Source: Protea cynaroides
Lineage: Eukaryota; Streptophyta; Magnoliopsida; Proteales; Proteaceae
Assembly (NCBI GenBank): GCA_028583415.1
Contig: CM053266.1
Span: 43,953,758-44,017,757 of the forward strand
Reading direction: 5' to 3'
Length of the DNA: 64,000 bases
Shown here: positions 11,689 to 22,249 of the stretch, one piece after another
Layout of the letters: each line of letters opens with the position of its first letter
Numbering within the stretch: the first letter of the stretch is position 1
Translations under genes and position numbers: made by a program
Notes under the pieces: generated by a model
The model's input: the letters and a program-made list of their open reading frames with translations, nothing else
Told to the model about the DNA's origin: nothing
The model's database searches: none

Positions 11689-12487
11689 AAGGGGTTTCCA
11701 ATTATGAATGGTTACAATGCTGGAATCCTCTTTTTAAGAACTCAAATGCTTTGGCTTCCCACTCTTTCTCTTTGGTCTCCTTTATCTGCTGGTTTTTATG
11801 ATTGGCTTGGAATGAACCTTCAGTTTAACAATAAAGATTGGAGCCCTTTCGATATGATTGCTAAAGCCAAGTACGCTTTTGGTGAGTTCGCTTCTATTGC
11901 TTTCCCTGTTATTGTTTTGGATCATCCTTCATCGCTGTCTCCTGCTGCTGTCTCTTGGTCCCCTCCTTTGCATATGATTAAGATTAACACTGAATATGTC
12001 AGTTTCCAAACTGATACTTCCCATGGTGGATTGGGTTTTCTTTTTAGAGATCATCATGGTAATATTCTTAAAGCTATCTCATGTCCGTGGAAATTTGCAA
12101 ATGCTTTGGAAGGTAAGGCTCTTGTGATGAGGTCGGCTGTCCTTGCAATTTGAGAAGATGGATTTCGACAAATTCTGGTGGAGTATTGGGATTGCTTGGA
12201 TTTAATCATTTTTATTTCTCATGGCAATGAATATGAGATTTTGTCTATCCATTCCATTCTTGATGATATTCGAGAGTTATTCACTCAATTTGAGACATGT
12301 CCTTTCTCTTTTATCCCAAGGGGAGCAAACAAGTTGGCGCACACCCTTGCTAGGAAGGCCTTGGACCGTTGGAGTTGGGTTTATTGGTCATGTTCTATTC
12401 CTTGGCTATCTGAATCTGCTGACAGTATAGACTCAACTTGTACTCGTTTCTTTCTCAATAAATTCATTTCTTACAAAAAAAAAAAAA
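11689..12487 (+). mobile_element. 5'-truncated LINE tail with RNase H-like domain
   Basis: The translation resembles the C-terminus of plant non-LTR retrotransposon proteins (RVT_3/RNase H type): PPLHMIKINTEY near 11965, GGLGFLFRDHHGNILKAIS near 12026, LEGKALVMRSAVLAI near 12107, and FSFIPRGANKLAHTLARKAL near 12307. An in-frame stop at 12151 and frame changes make it non-functional. It ends in 13 A residues (12475-12487). CATAAAT flanks it at 11682-11688 and 12488-12494, and related A-gene flanks (near 2683 and 17440) are uninterrupted there. Its first bases repeat 20 nt of nearby upstream sequence (11592-11611 reappears at 11685-11704), probably through template switching during insertion. 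Confidence 0.86.
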
Positions 12488-12494
12488 CATAAAT

Positions 12495-13380
12495 CTTCAA
12501 ACTAACAAATGAAATGTAGCTTCTCCAAACTCAAGAAACAGTATTTGCACAAATCTCTCTCTCTCTCTCTCTTTCTCACCATGATGGCTATTGTTGTCTG
12601 CTGAAATCTTGAGTGACATGTTGAATGGGAGACACATGTTGAATGGGAGACTTGCACCATTGCGAACCATAACCACAAAAGAGAGAGGGTTGGACCTAGA
12701 TCCGATGGTGACTCTCTAATGTCTATGTCACGATTCAAGCAACAATAGTAAATGCTGGGAGTAGAAAGAGCATTAAGCAATGAAATAAATTATATATCAA
12801 ATTGCTTTACCATATGAATATTTGATTATTTATTTATAGCACAATGACGATGGAGAGTCCCTTTTTTTATGTGGCAGTGGCCTCAGATGTAAGGTCATCG
12901 ATATTAGGGTCCACAATTTAATTGGACCATACTACCCTAACTTAATGCTCTGTTGCATAACCACCACACGTCATCCACTCATTGGTGGATTATTTTTACA
13001 CGTATCATCTATATATATATATATATATATTAGATTTCTTATGCTTGCACGAATTATGTAGGTGAAGATTCACAGTCAACTTCATGAGTGAAACCCACTA
13101 ATTCCTCTTTTTCTTTTTCTTTTTTTGAAAAAAAAAACTAATTCCTTAAATATCATTTATATTTTTAATTTTTATTATTTATTAGGAAAAAGCATTTACA
13201 TGTCCCCACCATTTTTTAACACCACCATGAATCAACTTAGGCCCAACCCAAGTCTGGTAAGAATTAGGTAGAATGGACTTGGGCCCAAAATTTGCTGCTC
13301 TTATCTACAAAACTTTCTTTATTGCTCTAACTTATCTACAAAACGTTCTTTACAGCAATCTGGTCGGTGATGAAAGGCTG
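12495..13380. repeat. A-to-B spacer, copy 2
   Basis: Homologous to 2700-3600 and 17460-18130. It includes a (CT)n tract near 12556-12575 and a short (AT)n near 13012-13030. I see no gene. Confidence 0.7.
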
Positions 13381-13541
13381 ACGCCGGCAAAACTGACGCC
13401 GAAGGGCTACGCTACGAATCCTAAGAAATGGTTTCACGTCATCTGACCTTCCCATGCATGACGCCCTGAGTTTTCATTTAAAAAAAAAATCTTATTAAAT
13501 TATTATAAGCTATTCCACTCTTCCCGATTCCACCAACTAGC

Positions 13542-13608
<67 letters not shown>

Positions 13609-13628
13609 GCGAGCGAGAGAGAGAGACA
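13381..13628 (+). promoter_or_regulatory. B2 promoter with TGACG boxes and a CT/GA leader hairpin
   Basis: The B-type block has TGACG at 13394-13398, CGTCA at 13437-13441 and a third TGACG near 13459. The leader is a long (CT)n run from about 13543 that meets CGCGAGCGAGAGAGAGAG at about 13608-13626. The transcript could therefore fold into a long CU/GA hairpin directly before the ATG at 13629. Confidence 0.62.
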
Positions 13629-13900
13629 ATGGAGTTTCCATGAGCTCAGGATCTGGTCATGGGTCAGCCACCGTCGAGGCTCTCGTAACAAGGAAAATAA
13701 GGTCGTTCATGGAGGCTTTTTCATTACTTAGTTCCAGTGAGTCCGGCGACGGTTCCAGTGAGTTCGCCTTCTCGAGATCAACGTAGAAAGTGATCTAAGA
13801 AAAGGTAATATTGCATGCATTACTCAATGATGTAATTAGTTCAATGATGAAGAGTGATTTTACACTATATTTGGGTGCCTAGAAATAAAAGCGAATATGG
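13629..13900 (+). pseudogene. B2 remnant: internally deleted exon 1 fused to exon 3 tail
   Basis: ATGGAGT at 13629 jumps directly to TTCCATGAGCTCAGGATCTG, losing the part that encodes the EELVRGRGYGAQLQI region in other B copies. The rest of exon 1 follows, with extra frame damage, to a donor near 13804 (AAAAG|GTAATATTGCATG). About 20 bp later the sequence becomes the end of B exon 3 and its 3' flank (TCAATGATGAAGAGTGATTT onward, matching about 42995). Introns, exon 2 and most of exon 3 were therefore removed. Dead. Confidence 0.8.
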
Positions 13901-14164
13901 GTTTCCAAGTAGGCTCAGTTTGGACTATGGATTAAGTGTACGGACTAGGGATCGAGGTCGATCAATCCTGAGTCGGATCAGCCTTACAGGGAGAGGATCC
14001 ACCAGGATTCAAGAATAATCAGCTAAACCATGCAAGTATTATTCCCATTTCAACTATTTCTGTTTCAATTTTCAAAACCAAAACTGAACTGATTATTAGT
14101 TTGTTACTCCAATGGTAATGCTAGCTAGAAATGGTATCATCAATGAGAAAACACTACTTAGAAA
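13901..14164. repeat. B-to-A spacer, shared with 43030-43314
   Basis: Collinear with 43030-43314, including AATGGTAATGCTAGCTAGAA. It ends at the insertion point of the hAT element. I see no gene. Confidence 0.7.
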
Positions 14165-14657
14165 TAGGGCTGCAACATGGTCGAGTTGGGTCGGGTTTTT
14201 CAAAATCCTAACCCTAACCCTAACTATTTAAACATAACCCTAACCTAGCACAACCCTGTCTGTAGGGTTAGAAAATGTACAACCTTAACCCTGACCCTGG
14301 CAGGGTTGGGTCTAACCATAACTTACCCTGATTGACCTTGACAGGGTTGGGTTGGGCCGGGTTAACCCTGATTTAGAGTTGGATTGACCCTGATTGGCCT
14401 TGAAGTATACAAGAAAACATGCATATAACAATTATAACTTAAAGATATAACAAACACAAATATATATATATAGGGTTGGGCCGGGTCAGACTGGGCTTAA
14501 CCCAGGGGGTCAACCCTAACCCAACTCAACCCTGCCAGGGTTGACAAAATTTGAGCTCTAACCCAACCCTACCAGGGTTTGGGCCGGGTTCAACCCTGTC
14601 AGGGTTCAGGGCAGGTTCGGGCGGATTCGGATTGTCAAGATAAAACTTGCACCCCTA
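14165..14657. mobile_element. Non-autonomous hAT element, 493 bp
   Basis: The ends TAGGGCTGCAA and TTGCACCCCTA form terminal inverted repeats with one mismatch. An 8-bp target duplication, CTTAGAAA, lies at 14157-14164 and 14658-14665. The paralogous spacer at 43307-43314 holds a single CTTAGAAA and no element, a clean empty site. The interior is rich in AACCCTAACCCTAAC, GGGTTGGGCCGGGTT and related degenerate repeats, with no transposase ORF. Confidence 0.93.
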
Positions 14658-14665
14658 CTTAGAAA

Positions 14666-15480
14666 GGAGAGAAAAAAATACTAAAATATGAGAGAACGTG
14701 GCCAGGAATCCCTACACTGACATTGTAGCCAATAAAAATATAAACAAATAATGAAAATTTCGAATCAGTGAAATGGTGATTCCCCATCTCAACACTTCCC
14801 ATAAATTCCACCGAGACCAAGAAATTGCTTTTTTATATTTTCCCCCTTTTTGGGTGTAAAGTCCATGGACTGTTTTGGGTGGGGAATAAGGGACGTGAAT
14901 CAATGTGTGAAAATAAGATTATGCTTAGATGTTCAGGAAAGAAAATGAAAAATAACATAAAAGACAATAACAATGATCACTTCTCTCTTTCCTTTTTTTT
15001 AGGGTTTCATACATAACCTATATATTGTAGGTTTTGTGAGAGAATCTTGCGTTGGTCTTGCATTGATTGCCTCATTAGACCATGGAAGTGGGTGTTTGAA
15101 AATGAGAAGCATAAACTTTATTTTAATTTAAATATGAGTTGTTTGTTTCTTACTTGCAAAGTTTAAAATATAAATTATTATAACACACGTGATTAGATTT
15201 GACTAACTTATTCTGGTTTTAGAATCTCAAAGGTAATTTTTCCAACAGAGACTTCAAAAGTAGTTTTCACAAACAGTGGGTATGTAATCCACTAAACTCA
15301 TACAATAGTGTGTACACAAAAATATAAGTCAACAAACTATAAAATTAATTATTATTTTATATATATATATATATATATAGGTAAAGTTTTATCCAGTTGT
15401 GTGACTATATTTGCAAATGGATCATTATTTAATTAAATCAACTCAATTTCTGCAGATCTAATATTTTATACGAACTGTGA
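14666..15480. repeat. B-to-A spacer continuing into the A4 upstream flank
   Basis: Collinear with about 43315-43900, for example ATATTGTAGGTTTGTGAGAG near 15020. It contains a short (AT)n near 15359-15380. I see no gene. Confidence 0.65.
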
Positions 15481-15920
15481 GTATATTTATGTTTAGTGGG
15501 GACCCAATATCAAGCATTATCTGTGCTGTTCATTTACAAAATGCGTGCGTTGTCAGTGAACGATCGCAGACAAAGATGTCAACAAAGTTCGCAACCAAAT
15601 CCCGTCAGTGAACGATCGCCCCCAGGCAAAGATGTCAACTTTGGATCCAAAAAGTTCTAGGAAGCTCAGAGCTTCCATTCAAGTGTCAGAGAATCTCTCT
15701 CTTATTAAATTGTTCTCTCTTTCACACCAGTCTTCTTGAATCTGTCTCCATTTTCTTTCCCTTATAAAAACATAAGCTTTAGAGGTTGAGGGAGAGAGAG
15801 AGGGGGACCAAATCCTCTCCAGCGCCAGGAGGATTTCGTGGCTAATCCAAAGGTTGGAGATCATCGATTCGTTTACCAATACATTAGGAGGTGAACTAAC
15901 TGAAATCTTACCCTTGGCAA
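15481..15920 (+). promoter_or_regulatory. A4 promoter with a mutated CGCG box and disrupted leader
   Basis: A-type promoter homology starts near 15500. The CGCG box reads ATGCGTGCG here instead of ACGCGTGCG. GATGTCAAC (a TTGAC core on the minus strand) is kept near 15573. The AACGATCGC motif is repeated near 15556 and 15610. Between about 15800 and 15918 an unrelated segment of roughly 120 bp separates the leader from the coding part of exon 1. Confidence 0.5.
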
Positions 15921-15923
15921 ATG

Positions 15924-15959
<36 letters not shown>

Positions 15960-17337
15960 TCTCCCCTCGTCGGAAACTTATCTTCTATTTCGGAAAAGGT
16001 GGCGAAAGAAATTTTTCGGGGTCATGGATATGCTGACCAACTTCAAATTGTCCTCGGTGAACTCACCAGATTGGGTCATGTGTCAGCCATAGCTGAGGAT
16101 CTGGTAACAAAGATATCGAGGTCGTTCACGGATGCCCTTTCGCTACTGAGTAGCAATAAGTCTGAAGAGGTTCCAACGAATTCATATTGTTTGCAGGATA
16201 AATGTAAAATGCGATCTTAGAGAAGGTGATCTTGCAACTATTATCCATTTTAAGGTATAGACTGTAATGATTATGAATTAAAGGGAATGTATACTCATTG
16301 ATCTGAGTTATCAGATCTCAAATTAATTGATCATTCCACCTAATTCATGGTTTTAATTCACACTATTTGAGGGTATTGATCGCTCTGAAAACTGATTCGA
16401 ATCAATATCAGATCAATATGGAACCAGTAACAGAGTGACACATGGTCGAGATAACGTTTAGAGGAGATTTTTCATTTGGGTTATTTTTTTTTTATGTAAA
16501 CAGGTTTGCTTATTAATGAATTTTTTTTTTTTTTGTAATTTTACTAATAATTTCTTCATTTGTAGAAAAATGCAAAGACATGGACAAGAATTACGTATAT
16601 ACCATTGAAGATGGTTATAATTGGCACAAATATGGGCAAAAAGAGATCCTGCATGCCAAAAATCCAAGGTTCTCATTTTATCATCATCGGATGGGGAGAG
16701 AGGGAGAGGGGGAGAGTTTTGAGTCTGGATCCTCTACCCATATGGGTATCCTTCCGTTGGATCCGGATACGGGCCCCGCGCTGGGCCCCCCCTTTGAACT
16801 TGATGTCAGAGATCCGGATGTCGGGGAGGTCATACCAGTTTTGCACCATCTTTTGGAATTTTAGGTCTTGTACTTAGAGTTAATCAATACAAGCAAACTA
16901 ATCAGTCTTCCTCATCTACGTATATGAGCTACTTCAGGTGCACTTACATGTTCGATAAAGGTTGTGAAGCAATATTTAAACAAGTTCAAAGAATCCTCAT
17001 TTGTAGTCATGGATGATTTTACAGTTGAAGAGGGTTGCCTTCTAAACTTTGAATCAAACACCTTGCCCAAACAAGACCCTCCTTTCTGATCTCGTCCTTC
17101 TCCTTAATAAAACAAGTAGAATACAACCCATCCTCATCGGAATATCTTCCACCACAGGATCTAACCAAGTTCAAATCATCCATGGCTACAATGGTGTTAC
17201 CGTCGCCTTCACAGTCCAGTCATGGATACAATGTTTCAGGGTACACCACCAATTCTTCAAGCAGCTATGACATGGATTTGGAGTTGATGGATTATGTTTA
17301 TCTCAATGATGTATTCTTATTCAATGATGAAAATTAG
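15921..17337 (+). pseudogene. WRKY group III copy A4 (exons ~15921..16225, 16566..16668, ~16926..17337)
   Basis: The normal ATGG of exon 1 has been overwritten by (GA)n. An upstream ATG at 15921 now reads in frame through the repeat, giving MVRERERERERE before SSPLVGNLSS. Exon 1 ends with a nonsense change: TCTTAG where intact copies have TCTAAG, four codons before the donor. Exon 2 is 103 nt instead of 105 because two single bases are missing, so its frame shifts. It still spells WHKYGQK. Exon 3 has no AG acceptor at the expected place. It has also lost the stretch from the middle of the finger through the His-X-Cys ligands (after CAAGTTCAAAGAA near 16990). The C-terminal tail remains to the stop at 17335-17337. 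Dead. Confidence 0.88.
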
Positions 17338-17939
17338 CCTAAAAATAAGAGCAAATAAGAGGTTTCCAATTAGGCTCAGTTTGGACCATGTGAGATTCTA
17401 AACGGTTGCCAATCAAGCTGAATTATATTATGAAAATGAAATCATTAATCCTCATAGTAACAAATGAAATGTATCTTCTCCAAACTCAAGAAGCAATATT
17501 TGCAAAAATCTCTCTCTCTCTCTCTCTCTCTAACCATGATAGCTATTGTTGTTGTTGAAATTTTGACTGACACGTTGACTGGGAGACGTCCTGTTACAAA
17601 CCAGAACTACAAACAGAGAGGGTCAGACCTAGGTCCAATGGTGACTCTCTAATGTCTATGTTAGGATTCGAGCAACAGTAATAAATATTGGGAATAGAAA
17701 GAGTGGTAAGCAATGAAATAAATTATCAAATCGCTATGCCATATGAATGTTAGATTATTTACTTATAGCACAATGACAAAGAAGAGTCTTTTTTCATGTA
17801 TCGGTGGCTTCAGATGTAAGGTCATCGATATTAAAATCCGCAATTCAATTGGATCGTACTACCACTAACCTAATTCTCATATGCATAACCATCATGAGTC
17901 ATCCACACGTTGGTGAATTGTTTTTATGTATATCAGCTA

Positions 17940-17979
<40 letters not shown>

Positions 17980-18052
17980 TTATTTTTTATGACAATCACC
18001 TCATGTGTGAAACCCAAATTTATTTTTTTTTCTTTTTTAATTTACCTGAAAT

Positions 18053-18112
<60 letters not shown>

Positions 18113-18130
18113 TATATTAATTTTATTATT
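17338..18130. repeat. A-to-B spacer, copy 3, with two (AT)n tracts
   Basis: Homologous to copies 1 and 2, including the (CT)n tract near 17510-17531. (AT)n tracts lie at 17943-17978 and 18056-18117. I see no gene. Confidence 0.72.
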
Positions 18131-18278
18131 ATTTATTAGAAACGCTGACGCCGAAGTGCTACCCGACGAATCCTACGAAATGGTTTAACGTCATCTGAGC
18201 TTCCCAAGCATGACGCCTTAAGCTCTTCCACTCCTCCCGAATCCACCAAACCAACCATTCTCTCTCTCTCTCTCGACA
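18131..18278 (+). promoter_or_regulatory. B3 promoter: three TGACG boxes and CT leader
   Basis: TGACG lies at 18146-18150 and 18211-18215, and its complement CGTCA at 18189-18193. All are within 135 bp of the ATG. A short (CT)n leader (about 18259-18275) precedes ACAATGG. TGACG is the core of as-1-type sites bound by TGA bZIP factors; a salicylate response is inference. Confidence 0.58.
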
Positions 18279-18538
18279 ATGGAGTCCGCCGGAAACTTGT
18301 CTTCTGTTCAGGAACAAGTGATTGAAGAACTTGTTCGAGGTCGTGGATACAGTGCCCCACTTCAGATTGTCTCCATGAGCTCAGGATCTGGTCATGGGTC
18401 AGTCACCGCTGAGGAACCAGTAACAAAGAAAATAAGGCCGTTCATGGAGGCTTTTTCACTACTTAGTTCCAGTGTGTCCGGCGAGGTTCCGGTGAGTTCG
18501 TCTTGTCGAGATCAACGAAGAAAGCCATCTAAGAAAAG
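18279..18538 (+). pseudogene. B3 exon 1, intact but orphaned
   Basis: This is an open first exon of 86 complete codons plus two bases, starting MESAGNLSSVQEQVIEELVR and ending with the basic RRKPSKK cluster. It ends at the donor AAAAG|GTGATATTGC in the same phase as A-lineage exon 1. It aligns with A exon 1 over its whole length, so A and B are paralogues. Intron 1 continues but is interrupted by a 2.8-kb LTR insertion. No exon 2 or exon 3 follows before the next A gene. It may still be transcribed, but it cannot make a WRKY domain from what is visible. Confidence 0.75.
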
Positions 18539-18586
18539 GTGATATTGCATGCATTATTCATCTTTAATGTATATATAGACTGTTAT

Positions 18587-21431
18587 TGATGAACTTGATA
18601 TGACACTGAGAGGGGAGGGTGAATCAGTGTTTGAAATTTTTTCTTAATTATTTCACTGCTGCCTAGAGCTGATGGAGACCTAACTTTTCACATACACACA
18701 AGTGCATGCAAATCTACCTCGTTACCACTCACTGGCCAGGTCTACCTGATTTGTACACTCATCCTGCAAGTCATTCCACGCACTCCAAAATATATAGAAA
18801 AATTGTAGAAAAATATATTACAAAGTAAGTTTGAGACTAATACAGATTTAGAGGAAGAAAGAATATTTATTAATATTTATTTGAGTTCGAACACTTACAG
18901 GATTTTGAAGTAATATCAACAGTATGGATAGGGCTGAGTCGTGCCACGGTCACTATCCTTAAGATTAATTCACCCCTTATTGCAAAGAGTTCCGTGAGAT
19001 TAATCCCCAAGATAAAACAACCCCGAAATCGAAGCTTCTTCCACTTAGGTTGCACTCCAACAAGTGGTCTTCGTCGAATCTCGACGGCTACAATGAACAC
19101 TCAAACAGAAACCGAAACCGATTGATTTTGATAACTTAGAAAACCAGAATAAGGTTGGAGGAGGGAGAGAGAGAGAGAGAGAGATGTGTACGGATACACT
19201 ATTATTGTAACCTTCTACTAATAGACTCTTCTTGTATTAATAGAGAAGAGGTCCTGAATCAAAGGGTATGATGAAAAGTTGTACCCATCCAACGGGTTGT
19301 GATGAAAGGGTGCGTCAGTAGAATAGATGGTCGATTTAATCTCTCCAACGATCATAAAGATCAATGGTTGAGATTAAACTAATTTAATTCAAACCTATTC
19401 AAACGTATCTATTCAAATACGTCATGTCTCTATGTATTCAAATACGTAGAGACATATCCTTTCAAAAATAATCCTACGGACCCTAACGCCCCTCCCCACC
19501 CCAACAAAACCAAAATTACAAAATAGAGTTAAAATTTCAACTTTTGATGTTTGTTTTTTTAAAACACTAAAACCCCAACAAAAACAAAGCTGTTCACAAC
19601 CGATGGTTCCTAAATCGTGTGTGATCGCTACTGGAATAATGCCCAACGGGGTCCATATTTACTCAACACTCAACTTTTAGTCTTTTACAAGACAAGGATA
19701 CTAACCCTAGGTTTTTCCAACATAAAACTGAGAGGACGCACTAACGCCAAGATTCAGGCCTAACAGCCAGTGTCCAGCACCCACTGAACACACCACGCTT
19801 AACCCGCACCCACGGGAAGCAAAAAATAATATTTAGGCTTATAATGATGCCTTACAATTTTTCCCCAACTAGATTGGTATTCTATTTTTTTTTTCACCTA
19901 TGTTTTCTATACAGTGCATAGAAAACATTAAAGAGGATAGGGAATGAGAAAATCTCACAACCGATATTCTTGAATAGCCAGTAATAACTTTTGAAGCTCC
20001 ACACTGCCTTGAGAAACCTTGAACAACCTTCAATGATAGTAAAACTTGATTCATAGAGCACACCTTGCTCATCGATTTCCAATCTCCTCCACACAACCCA
20101 TAATCACCATGAATGTAAACATAAAAGCTCTACTGACCTCTCATAAAGATTTTACACTCCATTGACGCACAGAAAAAAAGTAGTTGGTGATTGATCACTC
20201 CCACAGGCATGAAACCCTAGAAAATCCTTCTCTCTGCCTTCAAAACACTCTTTTCAATTTTTATCTATAATTTTTCTACTCCCAACAGCATCCAATGGAT
20301 AGAGCATCCAAAAATATGGAAACTACAACTTGAACAAAACGATTTGGAGCTCGGATGAAGTAGTTATGGCAGTTTGAAGTTCGGCCAATAGAATTAAGCC
20401 AAATGGAATCTTTCGGATCATTACCGCGCACCCGCGCCGCACTGGAGTGCTGCCGCTTTATGCGTTGTCGGGTTCTGATTGGAGGATACATGATCTTCTC
20501 TACTAGCCGTCGAATAACCTTAAAAAGGCGGGATTAGGCTTACGCCATTGGATTCGCATAAATCGCGTCAGGCGCGATCGAGACTGATGAAAGCCATCGG
20601 ATAAGAATCTGCGCCGCCGTCACATCAAACATGTGACAGACCGAATTAAAGGGCGAACCATGGAATCATAATCCTTTCTTCATGTGACATGGCACACTGT
20701 ATTAACTTGCCTCCGTCCAATGAGAAGCCTCGCGATGGAATCAAATTTCGTCCGACGTAACCCACTGGATCCCGCATTTTTGTGATCCGTCAGATGCGGA
20801 TCTGATAGACGCGGCTCTCTCTCAGCCGTCAAAATGGAATTTAACTCTATTTATGATAATTACTCACCGAATCCTTTAAGTTTTGATAATTTCAAATAGG
20901 CCCCTGGATTTCTTTTGAGCGATCCGACGAAAACTGCGATATCTCTCTCATCCGATGTCGGAATTGCGTGATTCAAGTTGCGTTGGAAAGATAACTCGAC
21001 GCTCTACATCTTTCCACTGTCGGATTTCCATGAACCTGCTGCGGGACCCACCAACATTTTCTCTATCCTCTTTCTCTTTCCTCATTCTCTCTCTTCATCT
21101 TCTTTCTTCATGTAATGCTTCAAGATGTCGCAACATTGCCTCATCATTAGAAACTTGGCCACATCATCAGAAACTATGCCACATCACTAGTGGGATCCAC
21201 AGACACTCCCTCTCATCAAAATCAGTGTAAAATCCCATTCAACTCATTGCAAGTCATCTGAAACACATGTAGAACACTGTAGAACACACAAGCAAAGTTG
21301 TCACATCTGTGCCACTGCACTGACACTCTCTCTCCTACACTAACACTCTCTCTCCTCATTTCTCTGACTGAATGCTCACAAACACTGTCATATCAGCGAA
21401 GTTGCCAACCATGACAACACAAAGTCCAACA
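18587..21431. mobile_element. Likely solo LTR of about 2.85 kb in B3 intron 1
   Basis: The element begins TGATGAAC and ends CCAACA, giving TG...CA ends, and is flanked by GTTAT at 18582-18586 and 21432-21436. The B5 intron (about 40142-40200) runs through the same point without it, giving an empty-site comparison. I find no gag or pol domain and no internal copy of the first bases. A solo LTR of a large Gypsy/Copia element is therefore the simplest reading; a non-autonomous element is the alternative. It includes a (GA)n tract near 19165-19183. The listed ORFs inside look random. Confidence 0.72.
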
Positions 21432-21436
21432 GTTAT

Positions 21437-22044
21437 GACTAGGAATTAAGGTGATCTAAGGGGGAACAATCACAAGTCGTTCTTTATGTAAAAAGGGTAA
21501 CGTAACATTTGAATGAGTGGGCATTAAATGGAATTATCAAGGAACCTTAATTTAGGGGGTAGTTATAGTATTTCATTTAGGGACTGATGTAAATTTGATG
21601 GTGACAAGATCCTTGTTACAAGTCTTATTACACTAAGAATTTTCCTACGAGGACATAATTTCATATTTATCTTTGGATCTTTCTATTTGACACTGATTTG
21701 CTTTAACATATCCTCGTTGGGTCGTCACGAAAACCATAATAAAGAGATCCATTTTGGCATTTAAGACGGGGTGGCGAGGGGCTTTTATGGAATCTGACCG
21801 AGAGTCAATACAAATATCCTTTTATCTTTTCAATCTTCCTTTGATTGAGTTATCATTGGTTGCTTTTTTTCTCTTTATTTCCAGCCTAGGTAAAGGAGGG
21901 TTGGTTACTAAGCGTAGAAGGCAACTTTGACCTAATTTACTTTTAAGTATCTTCCCTTTTTGATAGCTGTTATTGATTTGGTTGTTGGGGAGGAACCTCC
22001 CCTTTGTTAGTCTGTTGGGCTGTCTTTTTGTATTCTACTTTTTC
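21437..22044. repeat. B3 intron 1, continued; homologous to 40165-40800
   Basis: Matches the B5 intron with shared landmarks such as CCAGCCTAGGTAAAG near 21881 and AGAAGGCAACTTTGACCTAA near 21918. Its T-rich end in both copies resembles a LINE or retroposon 3' end, so part of the intron may itself be an old insertion. I see no ORF of note. Confidence 0.55.
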
Positions 22045-22249
22045 TTTTAATATAATTTTTTTCTCTTTCTTTTCTTTTCTATATTCTTTTTTGTCTTTCT
22101 TTTCTTCTCTTGCCATCCAAACACAGCCTCAGAGATGCTCATACAACGTTTGATAACTCTCTTGAAGAACAGTTCTTCAATTCTTTTGTTCCCGTCAAAA
22201 CGAAAGAACTGTTTAGAACAACGTTTTGGTGTTCAGCATTTTGGATTTA
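22045..22249. repeat. ~205-bp direct repeat, left copy
   Basis: Runs from TTTTAATATAATTTTTTTC to GCATTTTGGATTT and is matched by 23877-24082 with few differences. It directly abuts the left terminus of the long-TIR element at 22250. Confidence 0.8.

Noticed and set aside
11620..12492. Second host gene downstream of A3
   Set aside because: The frames are a LINE RNase H-like tail with poly-A and target duplication; an in-frame stop lies between the two ORFs.
14201..14240. Interstitial telomere (AACCCTAACCCTAAC)
   Set aside because: Only about three CCCTAA units, embedded in a hAT element with clear TIRs and target duplication. The surrounding GGGTTGGGC repeats are of the same low-complexity style, so it is not telomeric DNA.
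18870..20491. Small ORFs in the large LTR as host genes
   Set aside because: Short, no domains, no splice signals, and inside a segment bounded by TG...CA ends and a 5-bp duplication.
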